Below are positions 26,781-36,775 of a DNA stretch of 64,000 nucleotides, one piece after another (within the stretch, counting starts at the first letter, position 1; the number at the start of each line of letters is the position of its first letter). The position numbers were made by a program, and so were the translations under genes. The DNA comes from Dillenia suffruticosa (Eukaryota; Streptophyta; Magnoliopsida; Dilleniales; Dilleniaceae). Below the pieces are notes generated by a model that saw nothing but the letters and a program-made list of their open reading frames with translations, searched no databases and had not been told where the DNA came from. The stretch spans positions 16,510,608 through 16,574,607 of the forward strand of contig JAVTVX010000001.1 of NCBI GenBank assembly GCA_033439265.1, read 5' to 3'.

Positions 26781-29700
26781 CTAGTCCTCCCATGTAGACT
26801 CTTCAGAGCTGAGATTAATCCAACGAATCACTGCTTGTGTCATTGGGTGATTATTTCTCCAAATGACTCTCCTCTTCAGTATTGTTTCTGGTTCAACAAG
26901 AGTCTGTTTATCTGTTCCCAACAGTGGTAAAGTAGATATAGCAGATTGGTGTGGACCCAACTTTTTCTTCAGTAGAGATGCATGAAATACGAGATGTATC
27001 TTTGATCCTTCAGGTAGTTTGAGTCTATAGGCAACTCTCCCAACTGTAGCTATCACCTGAAAAGGGCCATAATACTTGGAAGAGATTTTTAATTGTCTCC
27101 TTATCTTGATGGATTGCTGTCTATAAGGCTTTAACCTTAGATACACCCAATCTCCTATTTAAAATTCCCTCTCTGAACGGTTCTTATCAGCATAAAGCTT
27201 CATTTTGTTTTGAGTTTGAGCCAAATGATCCTTGAGAATTTGGATCATCGCTTGCTTATCTCTGATGAAATTCCCTGTTGCTAGAGTTGCAGTATCCATA
27301 TAGTGACCCAAAGGTATTTGTCTTAGGGGTGTTATGACACCCGGGTCGAGTTTGCCGAGTTTGTATTTTTCGAGCTCGAGCTCGAGCTCGAGCTCGAAAT
27401 GTCATCGGGTGTCAACGGGTAATGTCGTCGGGTAGTATCGTCGGGTAGTGTCGTTGGGTGGTATATATAATATATTTAAAAAATATACCTAAAAATATAA
27501 TTTTATATATAATTTTTTTTTTAAAAATATATATAATTATATATAAAATTTATTTAAAAAAAATTAAAATATTTCGGGTAGCTCGTCGAGTTTTTGAGCT
27601 CAACACAGTTGGGCTCGAGCTTTGACCGAGTAGTGTCACGGGTACCCGTGACACTACCCGGTGTTATTAACACCCCTAATTTGTCTTGGTTGATATCCAT
27701 ATAAAACCTCAAAGGGAGTCATTTGAAGACTATGATGGAAGTTAGTGTTGTACCACCATTCAGCTAGACTCAACCACCTAAACCACAATGCTGGTCTGTC
27801 AGATGTCATGCAACGAAGATAACACTCCAAGCATTGATTTAGTCTTTCACTTTGCCCATCCGTTTGGGGGTGATAAGCATTACTAAGATTAAGTTATGTC
27901 CCTATTAGCTTGAACATCTCTTACCAAAATAAATTTGTAAAAATTCTATCCCTGTCAAAAATAATCGAATTAAGCAACCTATGTAACTTGAAGATATGAT
28001 CCAAGAACACTTGCACTACCTTGGCTGCTGAGTTAGGATGTTGTAGGGCTATGAAGTGACTGAACTTAGTGAGTCGATCAATGACAACTAAGATGGTGTT
28101 GTATCCTTCAGACTCAGGTAACCCCTCAATGAAATCCATACTAACTTGTGACCAAAGTGGTTACAGAAGTCCAGGGTAAAGAACATTCTCATGTTTGTTT
28201 CTCTGACAAAAATCACATTTTCTCACAAACTTAACCACTGTATCTTTCATGGAAGGCTAGTAAAACATAGACTTCACTATCTGCAATATTCCTTGTTATC
28301 CAGAATGTCCTCCCATAGATGTGTTATGTAATTGCTCCATAATTTTTTTCTCAGCTTCATACCTTTTCCAATCAAAATCTTTTTCTTATACTTCATAAAT
28401 CCATCTTGAAAATTGAAATCACATTTAGTGTCTGGTTGCAAAATCAATTGGGCTATTAAATTCTGACACTTCGCATCATTTTCATAACCGTGAATCACAT
28501 CATTGATCCATTGTGGCACCACTGCAGAGACTGACAAAACCAAACCTCCTTCTTGTTGCTCCTCCTCCTGTATGTCTCTCCTTGATAAGGTATCAACAAT
28601 CCTATTCTCAGCTCCTTTCTTATATTGAATTTCATAGTATAATCCCAATAGCCTAGTTAGCCATTTGTGTTGTATGGTATTTGTTGACTTCTGCTCTAGT
28701 AAATACCTCAAACTCTGATGGTCTGTTCTTATTATGAAGTGATGGCCTAGCAAGTAATGCCTCCATTTGGTTAATGCCATTACCACTGCCAATAACTCCT
28801 TTTCGTATATAGACAAGCTTCTGCTTTTAGAACCCAAAACCTTACTTAGGTAAGCAATGGGCTGCCCTTCCTGCGTGAGAACTGCTCCCCATCCATATGA
28901 GCAAGCATCAGTCTCCACAATAAAGTGTTTGGATAAATTAGGCAACCTCATCATTGGTGCAATACACATAGCTAACTTGAGCTATTTCAGCTTCAGCTGA
29001 CCAATTAAACCCATCCTTCTTAAGCAATTCATTCAATGGTCTCGAAATGATCTCATAGCCTTTTATTAATCTCCTATAATAGTCTATCAGTCCTAGGAAA
29101 CCTCTGAGTGCTCTGATAGATGTAGGAACTGGCCAAGAGGATATACATTTTGTCTTCTGGGTATCCATTTTCACTCTTTTTTCAGTGATTACATGTCCTA
29201 GATATTCTACTTGAGATTGTGCAAATGCACACTTAGATAGCTTAGCAAACAATTGATAATGCTTGCTCTTAAGTTCTGAGCATGAACCATAATGTTAGGA
29301 CTGTAAACTAATATGTCATAAAAAAAAAAACCAACAAAAACTTCCTAAGATGTGGCTTGAAGACATGGTTCATTATAGATTGAAAAGTGGTCGAGGCATT
29401 TATTAACCCAAAAGCATAACAAGCAATTCAAAGTGGCTATGGTGAGTTTGGAATGCAGTTTTCTCAATGTCAGAAGATTTCACTCTGATCTGATGATAGC
29501 CTGATCTTAAGTCTATTTTGGAGAAGACTTTTGAGTCATACAATTCATCTAGTAGTTTATCAATGTTGGGAATGAGATACCTGTCCTTGATGGTGAGCTA
29601 ATTTAATTGTCTATAGTTCACGCAGAAATGTTAAGAATTGTCTTTCTTTTTGACCAACAAAACTGGAGAAGCAAAGGGACTATTACTGGTTTTTGTTATG

Positions 29701-30330
29701 CCTTTATCCAAAATTTCTAAGAATTGTCTTTCTTTCTTGATGGCTTGAGCTTCAATGGTTGAGAGCCTGGTTTCAATGGGATTGAATGGTCATGCTACCT
29801 TTCAGGAGGGACTGTAAAAAATTCTTAGAAGACATCTTCAAACTTAGACAGTATTAGAGATATAGTTTCTGGTAACCTAGCATTTTGACCTTCTGAATTG
29901 AGTATGAGTGTCTTTGTAATTGCTGTTTCCTAAATTTCTTGATTTCTTTTCCTTTAATCAACTTCATTAAAGGTTGTTCAGCTTTCCCTTCCAAAATGAC
30001 TTCATCCTCTTCATTAAAAAATCTCCCTTGTAGCTTCTTAAAATCGAAAGTAATTGGACTATAGTTATACATCCAATCTACTCCCAATATCGCATCCTAC
30101 CTTCCCAATGCTATTATTCTCATATTGAAAGAGAAATTATACCTTTATATTTTCCATTTCACATTTCTAACTCTTGTAGTACTCTTGATTTTGCTTCCAT
30201 CTGCTATTTCAGCTTGTAGGAGTTCAATTGGCTCTATAGTCAATTGTAGATCATCCACCAATTTCTCGTGTAGGAAGCTGTTTGAATTTCTTGTGTCAAC
30301 TAGGATAGATACTATCTTCCCATTTAATGA
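26781..30330 (-). pseudogene. pol of the gypsy chromovirus (PR-RT-RH-INT-chromodomain)
   Basis: Protease (about 30300) reads VDTRNS where D-S/T-G is expected, so the Gly is lost. Reverse transcriptase spans about 29900-28990; near 29312 the expected F-D-D-I-L-V-Y-S box has lost one Asp. RNase H (28969-28560) is well preserved: VETDACSYGWGAVL, SIYEKELLAVV and RTDHQSLRYLL keep the acidic residues. Integrase lies at about 28400-27690, with VSMDFIEGLP, the later Asp (FDRD) and HPQTDGQSERLNQ still visible. The C-terminal block 27146-26770 has YYGPFQVI, AYRLKLPEGSKIHLVFH and a chromodomain (EPETILKRR, then ESTWED). The MITE at 27324-27678 splits the integrase just after YGYQPRQ. Confidence 0.85.
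27324..27678. mobile_element. hAT-type MITE nested in the gypsy element
   Basis: 355 bp with terminal inverted repeats TAGGGGTGTTA at both ends and an 8-bp target duplication ATTTGTCT (27316-27323 and 27679-27686). Both the TIR and the duplication length fit the hAT superfamily. The interior holds a CTCGAG-type repeat (about 27369-27398) and GTCGGGTAGT repeats and has no coding capacity. Removing the insert plus one duplication restores the integrase reading PRQ-IPLG. Confidence 0.9.
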
Positions 30331-30479
30331 TCCTTATAGTACAATGGTTTGTCTCGATATTAAGTTAGATAAAGCACAAAGTGATGCCTCCAGTGCTTCC
30401 TCACAGTTGTTATCCATTTCTTCCCTAACAATAGTAGTTTCTTCTTCATTTCCTTCTTCTGTTACTAATAAAAAGTTCA

Positions 30480-31503
30480 AGTGTTTGAACTTATATTGAT
30501 ATCCTGGTACAGATTTCTCACTACACTTGAAGCATAAATTGTTACTTCTCTGGTATTGAACTTCTTGTGGAGATATCCTATGAAACTTGTTGTTATTGGT
30601 ATGCTCCCACTGTGGTTTCTTACGGAAGGTTATCTCCTGCGGAGTAGTGGCGGTAATTGATTCAGTATTTCTTCCTTTCTTTGCTAATTCCAGGGATTGC
30701 TCTTGCAGATTAGCAATTTCAAATGCTTGTAAAAGAGTTTCAGGTTTCATCATTCTAAGCATGGATTTGATTTCCTCCATAACTCCACTAATAAAATTTG
30801 AAATAAAATAAGATTCTTGAAGCCTTGGATTCTTGATCAACATGTTGGCCCACAATTCTTCAAACCTTTCCTGATACTCTGCCAAAGAACCTTTTTGCTA
30901 CAACTTATTGAATTCCTCTACCTCATATTGCATTCCAGTATTTTCAAATCTCTAGCTTATCATTTTTGAGAATTCCTCCCAACTAATCTCTCTCTTAGTC
31001 ATCTTCAATCCCTAGTACCAGACCTCTACTTTACTATCTAGGTACATCTCAACTGTGTCAACCCATTGCTATTGAGGTATGTGATACACACCGAAAAATT
31101 TCAAACACTTGCGCAGCCACACACGAGGATTATTTCCTGCAAAGATTGTAAGTTCAATTCTTGGAGGATTTGGAATCATTCCTCTAAGGTTGAGGTCTTT
31201 TTTAATCACTTGGGATTCTGCTTCTATTCGTATTCTTCTCTCACTTGGAGTAGGCAGTATTGGAGAATTAAATCCTCTATTCACATTTAGTCCTTCTTAT
31301 CTTTCTTGATGGGAAGGTTTGCCAATATTGTCTATCTCACCTTCCAGATTAGCCATTTGTGCTTCCATTCTTTCTTTTAAATCTTCTATTTTTCTATCAA
31401 GACGAGAGTGATTTTCCTTACATTCAAATGTCAATTCTTGCACATGAGCTTCATGTTTCTTAATTTGTTTCTCATTGAACTTTTGATGTGTTCCTTCTAC
31501 CAT
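30480..31503 (-). pseudogene. gag of the gypsy chromovirus
   Basis: Starts at ATG 31503 with a coiled-coil-like charged segment, continues through RIELTIFAGNNPRVWLRKC (capsid-type retrotransposon gag), then MAEYQERFEELWANM and LLQAFEIANLQEQ. A zinc-knuckle remnant NLCFKCSEK is near 30530, but the His and last Cys expected after it appear as Tyr. Several stops break the frame. Confidence 0.8.
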
Positions 31504-31547
31504 GGATGTGCCTTCTAGGAATCAAGAATCTGCTATAATACTAAATT

Positions 31548-31910
31548 TGTAATAGTTTGGATCCTAGCTGCTGAACAAGAATGCAAAACTGTGGATACAG
31601 AAGTCTACTGCTGTAATATGGATAGGAAATGAATGCTGTTGGAGTGAAGAAAGAAGTAAGAATTGAGAAGCTAGAAGGGAGAAGGAAGGAAGAAGAAGCA
31701 GAAGAGAAGAAAGAAGGTTAGAAAAGAGGGACAGAAAGCAAGAGAAAACTTTATTCATCAACACTACTTCTGCCATTTTTACAAGTATTTATAGCTGTCC
31801 AACAAATCCACTAGCTGCTTCAGTTAGTTGATGTTGCATTTGGTTCTGTTACATTTCAATTACAATCCTAACTACCTCCCAACTACCTAACAATAGCTGT
31901 TTTCATTACA
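31548..31910 (-). repeat. 5' LTR of the gypsy chromovirus
   Basis: 363 bp, TGTAATAG...TTACA on the plus strand. It lies upstream of gag in the minus-strand sense and is followed by TGTAA of the target duplication. Confidence 0.93.
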
Positions 31911-31915
31911 TGTAA

Positions 31916-33960
31916 TTAGCTCCATCCCTTGACCATTGGGGTCAAGAGTTCAGGCAATAGGGTCATATCTTCATTGTGAGATTCAAAACATATAATAACA
32001 AATATATGTTGAAGATGTCAGCTCCTTTTACTTCTACTTTTTTTTTTCTTTCTTTCTTTTTTATTTTTTATATGCAATTTCCATTTTGGTTAGATTTTTA
32101 AAATCCATGCTACCCCAGGCAAGGCTTGATTGGATCTACCAAGCCTGTCTCCATGGGATAGAAATTTTGAAGCCTAGAACTTTGTCGGATTATTTATTTA
32201 TTTTTTTAGTTATACAATAATTTAAACTTGAAATCATAGGGTTAGGGAAAGGAGATTTGTACCACTAGACTGTCCTCTTGGGAACTTTGCCAAGTTAATT
32301 GGGCCCGTTACTACGCTTAGATGCTCTTTCCTCTATCCATGCTTAATTGATACAATGATTGGATACTAATACTATTCAAATAAAATTTCAAATTCGAATA
32401 TCGTGTATAACAAAAATAGATTTCGGGAGAGTTTTGTCTCTTAAAGAACCAATTGACTTAAATCAGATTTAATTGAATTCAACATGATTATCAGATATTA
32501 ATAATTGACTTAAATAGATTCCGGAATATTAATGATTTACAAAAAAAAAATCCTTTCCTCTTTTTTTTTTTAGGTATATAGAAAGGGTAGAACACAAGAT
32601 CTTTAAGGGAGAGAGGGACGATAGTAATTGAAATATAACTTATTGGCAATGTACTCTTTCCTCTTTGCTATCAAGAAAACAAAAAAGACTAACTTAACAT
32701 CAAGAACCATTTCTTCTCAACTTTTTTTACTCCACAACCTTTTATCGGACAATAAAATTGTAACTTTTAGCAAAACAGGTAGGGTGTATGGAAGTTATCT
32801 CTTAGGTTGCATGTAAATGAAAATATAAAAATAGAAATTGATACAAAACGATACAATAAAAAGATACTTTATAAAAATATATGAAATAGAAACGTGAGAA
32901 AAATACATAAATATAAAATATAAAAAATTTATATAAATATTAATTATTTTATAAAAATAATAGAATAATCATTTTTTTCACATGAATACAAAATGATCAA
33001 ATATGTAATAATTAATTATAAGATAAATAAAATAAAAACAAAAGTTATAATTAAATAAATAAATAATTTATTAAATATGAAAAAAATGTAAATATAAAAA
33101 ATATAAAAATTTTACATAAATATTAATTAATTTAACATGTTAAATTGTTTTAAAAAAAGAAAAACGTTAGTATTAAGAAATTTCTATTCACAAGAAATTA
33201 TCTCAAATAACCATCCCTAATTTAACACTATAAGCTAATCAATGATAAATTAACTTTTAACTAATAACGTAATTTAGTTTAATTTTGACATAATCTTTTT
33301 TACTCTTCCACTCGGTTAGATGATATATTTTTTTTATTTTTATTATCGGTATTTGAAATCACGTTTCTATTAATTCAATTCAAATGTTTATGAATTTTAT
33401 TTAGAGAGTGATTCTTTTGGTGTAATTTTTTTAATTATCAAATTTTAAATCTAAAATTTAATTAAATTATTTAATATTTATCTCACTAGATCAACCGTAC
33501 ATCCGTCTAAGACGAAACTTCTTTTGACCTGCGTTACGAGCTTAAACTTCATCTTCTGGGGTTATGGTTTTGTTTATCAATGTTTTTAGTTTTCATACGA
33601 CAATTAATTAGTACTAAAAAAATGAAAATATAAGAATTTTCAATGTCAAAAACAGTGCGTCAATCATGGCCTCCAGAGACTACTAGCTATCCTCTAAATT
33701 GGGATTATTGTTAATATCATCCTTTTCTAGAAGGCTAAAAAATATTATTTAAAAAAATATCCAAGAGGAGATAGATGAAGTATTTTTGTAAGGAGAGGAA
33801 CTATTGAAAAAAAGTGATTAAAAAGAAATTATTCGTTCATTGAAGCTTAAAATCACTGTGGGCGAAAACACAAAGCGCCTCCACATACACAGCTACCAAA
33901 TTGTTTTCTTCTCACTCACAACTGCCACATATGGCAACTGAAACTCCTCATGTGTGAAAC
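31916..33960. other. AT-rich intergenic sequence between gypsy element and legumin gene
   Basis: No gene-like frame. Two stretches (about 32345-32530 and 33290-33500) resemble the degenerate dispersed repeat seen at 16.2, 45.6 and 56.0 kb. About 32820-33170 is nearly pure A/T. Confidence 0.45.
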
Positions 33961-33984
33961 AGAGGAACTCTGTAACAAAAAAAC

Positions 33985-33990
33985 CATGCA
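33985..33990 (+). promoter_or_regulatory. RY (CATGCA) motif upstream of the legumin gene
   Basis: CATGCA is the core of the RY/legumin box, bound by B3 factors of the ABI3/FUS3 type in seed storage promoters. It lies 72 bases upstream of the TATA box, the usual setting for 11S genes. The motif is seen; binding is inferred. Confidence 0.6.
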
Positions 33991-34056
33991 AGTATGAACA
34001 AAACTAATAACACCAACCAAATGCCAGATGTTTAGCGCAAACCCATTTTTTCCTTC

Positions 34057-34064
34057 TATATATA
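34057..34064 (+). promoter_or_regulatory. TATA box of the legumin gene
   Basis: TATATATA, 78 bases upstream of the ATG at 34142, leaving room for a short leader of about 45-50 bases as in other legumin genes. Confidence 0.75.
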
Positions 34065-34141
34065 CACCCCAAATTTTTTCTCCGGTTCACCATATCGCAG
34101 GCAAATCTTCTACTTCTTTTCTCCCTTCCTCTGTTCTGCAA

Positions 34142-35853
34142 ATGGCTAATTCAGCTCTGTTTTTCACCCTCAGTTTTCTCCTCTGCTATGGGTGCTTTGC
34201 TCAGGTGGAGCAACAGCTAAGGTGGGAAACCAGACAGCAGCTTCAACAACACAACACTCGCCTACGCACGGATTGCAGCATCCAGAACCTTGCTGCGATG
34301 GAGCCTAGTCGAGTAATCGAATCTGAGGCCGGAAGAGTAGAGCTGTGGGAACAGAACAGTGAACAGTTCCAATGCGCAGGCGTCGCCATGATCCGCCACC
34401 TCATAGATTCCAGAGGGCTTCTCTTGCCTTCCGCAATGAACGTACCCAAGCTCATCTATGTCGTCAGAGGCTAGTTTCCTGTGCTTTTCAGCTCAAAATT
34501 AAGAAAATTTTCATTTATTGAGACGGGTGATTGACAATATTAATGAGTTTTTGATAAATTTCAGGTAGTGCTGTACAAGGAGTTATATTTCCAGGATGTG
34601 CTGACACTTACCAGTCAATTAGACAGTCGATTTCTGGCGAGCGTGGACAGCAGAGTACGAGGGATCAGCACCAAAAACTCCGCAGAGTTCGTGCTGGAGA
34701 TGTCATTGCTGTGCCTGCTGGAGTCACTGTCTGGACTTATAATGATGGTGATGAACAACTAGAGTACATTTCATTCAATGACATGGCCAATGAGGAAAAC
34801 CAGCTTGATATGAACTTGAGAGTAAGAAACAGAGTGCTCTGTTCAAACCCCCGTTTTTCTACTTGGAAAATTGTTGAATCTGAGAAAATGAGATTGAAAT
34901 TTGGTGTTTTTTGGGTTAGAAATTCTTCTTGGCTGGAAACCCAAGAGAGTCAGAGAAGCAACAAATGGGATACCAACACCTCCAAAAGGGCGAGGAAGAG
35001 ATCTACGGAGACAACATCTTCAAAGGATTTGACGTTCGGATGTTGGCTGAGGCATTCGGCGTTGGGACAGAGACAGCAAGGAAGCTACAAAGTCAAGATG
35101 ACAGGAGAGGCATGATTGTAAGAGTCAAGGAAGGACTCAAGGTCGTTAGCCCACAGATGATGGAGGGAGAAGAAGAGCGAGAAAGACAACCAGGAAGATC
35201 CCGCAATGGCTTGGAAGAGACATTCTGCACAATGAGGCTCAGCGAGAACATTGCCGATGCTTCTCGTGCTGATGTGTACAACCCACATGGCGGCCGTGTC
35301 AGCCACCTCAACAGTCAGAAGCTCCCCATCCTCGCCAACCTCCAGCTCAGCGCTGAGAGGGGAGTCCTCTACAGCGTAAGCCAAACAAAGCCCACCATTT
35401 TTTTTCCTGAAATACCCTTTTGATTTCTCTTTTGACATGGGCAACAGCATAATTTCACATCTTTTCTCGATGCAGAATGCCTTGATGGCACCAAGATGGA
35501 TCATGAACGCACATTGCGTGATGTACATCACTAAGGGCAGTGGCAGGGTTCAAGTGGTCGGACCAGCGGGACAATCGGTGTTCAACGGCCAAGTCCGTGA
35601 GCGACAAGTTCTAGTGGTGCCACAAAATTTCGCAGTAATGAAGAAGGCCGGAAACCAAGGCTTAGAATGGATTACTTTCCAGACTAATGATAACACCATG
35701 AGCAGCCAACTCGCAGGTCGTCTCTCAGTCCTCCGAAGCATGCCCGTCGAAGTTCTCATGAACTCATATGACATTTCAAGGGATGAGGCCAGGAGCGTCA
35801 AGTATAATAGGGAAGAATTGACAGTGTTGAGTCCTAGTGTTAAGTCGCAGTAA
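34142..35853 (+). CDS. 11S globulin (legumin-type) seed storage protein
   Basis: Four exons: 34142-34469, 34565-34821, 34920-35375 and 35476-35853, giving 472 residues; four exons is the classic legumin structure. Residues 1-20 are a signal peptide (hydrophobic, ending CFA before Gln). Two cupin barrels follow: acidic chain to N291 and basic chain from G292. The N291-G292-LEETFC junction is the conserved asparaginyl endopeptidase site, with C298 the expected interchain-disulfide Cys of the basic chain. FPGCADTYQ and AGDVIAVPAGV are recognisable cupin-1 segments; VVPQNFAVMKKAG belongs to cupin 2. The protein is stored as hexamers in seed protein vacuoles. Start 34142 is preferred over an in-frame ATG at 34028, which lies before the TATA box. 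Intron 1 uses a GC donor (AGAG|gctagt). Confidence 0.95.
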
Positions 35854-35926
35854 AAAAGTCTATTTCAACAAGAAAATCTAGCTAATATGTAGTAGAAGTA
35901 TACAGGACTCTTGGATAGTATGAAGA

Positions 35927-35932
35927 AATAAA
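35927..35932 (+). terminator. Candidate polyadenylation signal of the legumin gene
   Basis: AATAAA 74 bases after the stop codon, at the usual distance for a near-upstream element in plant genes. Confidence 0.5.
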
Positions 35933-35939
35933 AACCCTT

Positions 35940-36543
35940 TTCTGGGGCATGGAGACTTTTGCTTGTCTCCTTAAAGTACTACTCTGTTTGCGGGAAAAGA
36001 AGAGTTTCTTTGTGTGAGGTTAATCAATATAACAATAAAGCTTTTGGTGCTCATTTTGTTTGCATGGTTTTGAAAGCATTCATATATTTGGTAATATTTT
36101 TTTTTTTATTTTTTGAATTAATTTGGTATAAGACTATGGTGCAAAACATATGATCTACTCAAGTAAAGAATTCGAACTTTCATTGACTTGAAATAATCTA
36201 GACAATAATTATTTAGCCCTTGGGCTTATGGAGAGATCAATATATATATAAAGAGAAAGACATGGCATTGTTCATCTGTGGATGTGGCAGGAGATTGTAG
36301 AGAGTATGAATGAAACCTGGACTCTGCTGAACTTGAAGAGATTGCTTAGGATAGACACCTCCAGATTCATGGCTTTAGCGAGTTCCAAGCAAAATGATAA
36401 ACAAAGAAAAGTAGAAAATTTGGCAGAAATGGTACCTAACCTTGTTAGCTTTCTAGAAAAGTTTACCCTAAAATTTATAAGGCTCTATCATAAGGGATTT
36501 TCTTTCTATTTGTTGTATGTGTATTCAAGTATAACAAGGGGTT
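35940..36543. other. Intergenic sequence between legumin gene and copia element
   Basis: Short AT-rich stretch. A 111-codon open frame at 36282-36617 runs into the copia LTR and resembles no family I know; it is probably chance. Confidence 0.5.
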
Positions 36544-36548
36544 GGAAT

Positions 36549-36752
36549 CGTTGGTGTAAAATAGAGGGACTTTCCAATTTTACAAAAAATTTCTCACACT
36601 TTATTCATTCAAGATGAACATAATTTATATAATACTTTATAACTGATACCCATTGGAATTTGAAATATTTTGGAACTGACAAAAAGATCTTTGAGATTCC
36701 CAACTAAATACATATTATTTATTTTAATTAAAACAAATTTACGTTTCCAACA
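36549..36752 (-). repeat. 3' LTR of the copia element
   Basis: About 204 bp, ends TTTCCAACA on the plus strand. Its first base is mutated from the expected TG (reads CG). Shares CTCACACTTTATTCATTC and much else with 41122-41328. Confidence 0.88.
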
Positions 36753-36775
36753 CCCCCTCTTAAACTTGTAATTCA

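Larger units (their letters stand above)
26348..31910 (-). mobile_element. Ty3/gypsy chromovirus, full-length, defective
   Basis: Two LTRs (26348-26708 and 31548-31910) bound an internal region read on the minus strand. Flanks carry a perfect 5-bp target duplication TGTAA at 26343-26347 and 31911-31915. The primer-binding site next to the 5' LTR (about 31534-31547) matches the initiator tRNA-Met site at roughly 9 of 12 positions. A purine-rich tract (minus strand) at 26709-26724 abuts the 3' LTR. Domain order is gag, protease, reverse transcriptase, RNase H, integrase, chromodomain, which defines chromoviruses. Multiple stops, a mutated protease and RT site, and a nested MITE make it non-autonomous. 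By eye the LTRs are about nine-tenths identical, so the insertion is not recent. Confidence 0.93.

Noticed and set aside
34028..34141. In-frame upstream start for legumin at 34028
   Set aside because: It lies before the TATA box, and the added residues would bury the signal peptide that begins at 34142.
35085..35531. 148-codon minus-strand frame
   Set aside because: Antisense shadow of legumin exons 3 and 4.
36282..36617. 111-codon plus-strand frame between legumin and copia
   Set aside because: Runs into the copia LTR, no recognised motif.
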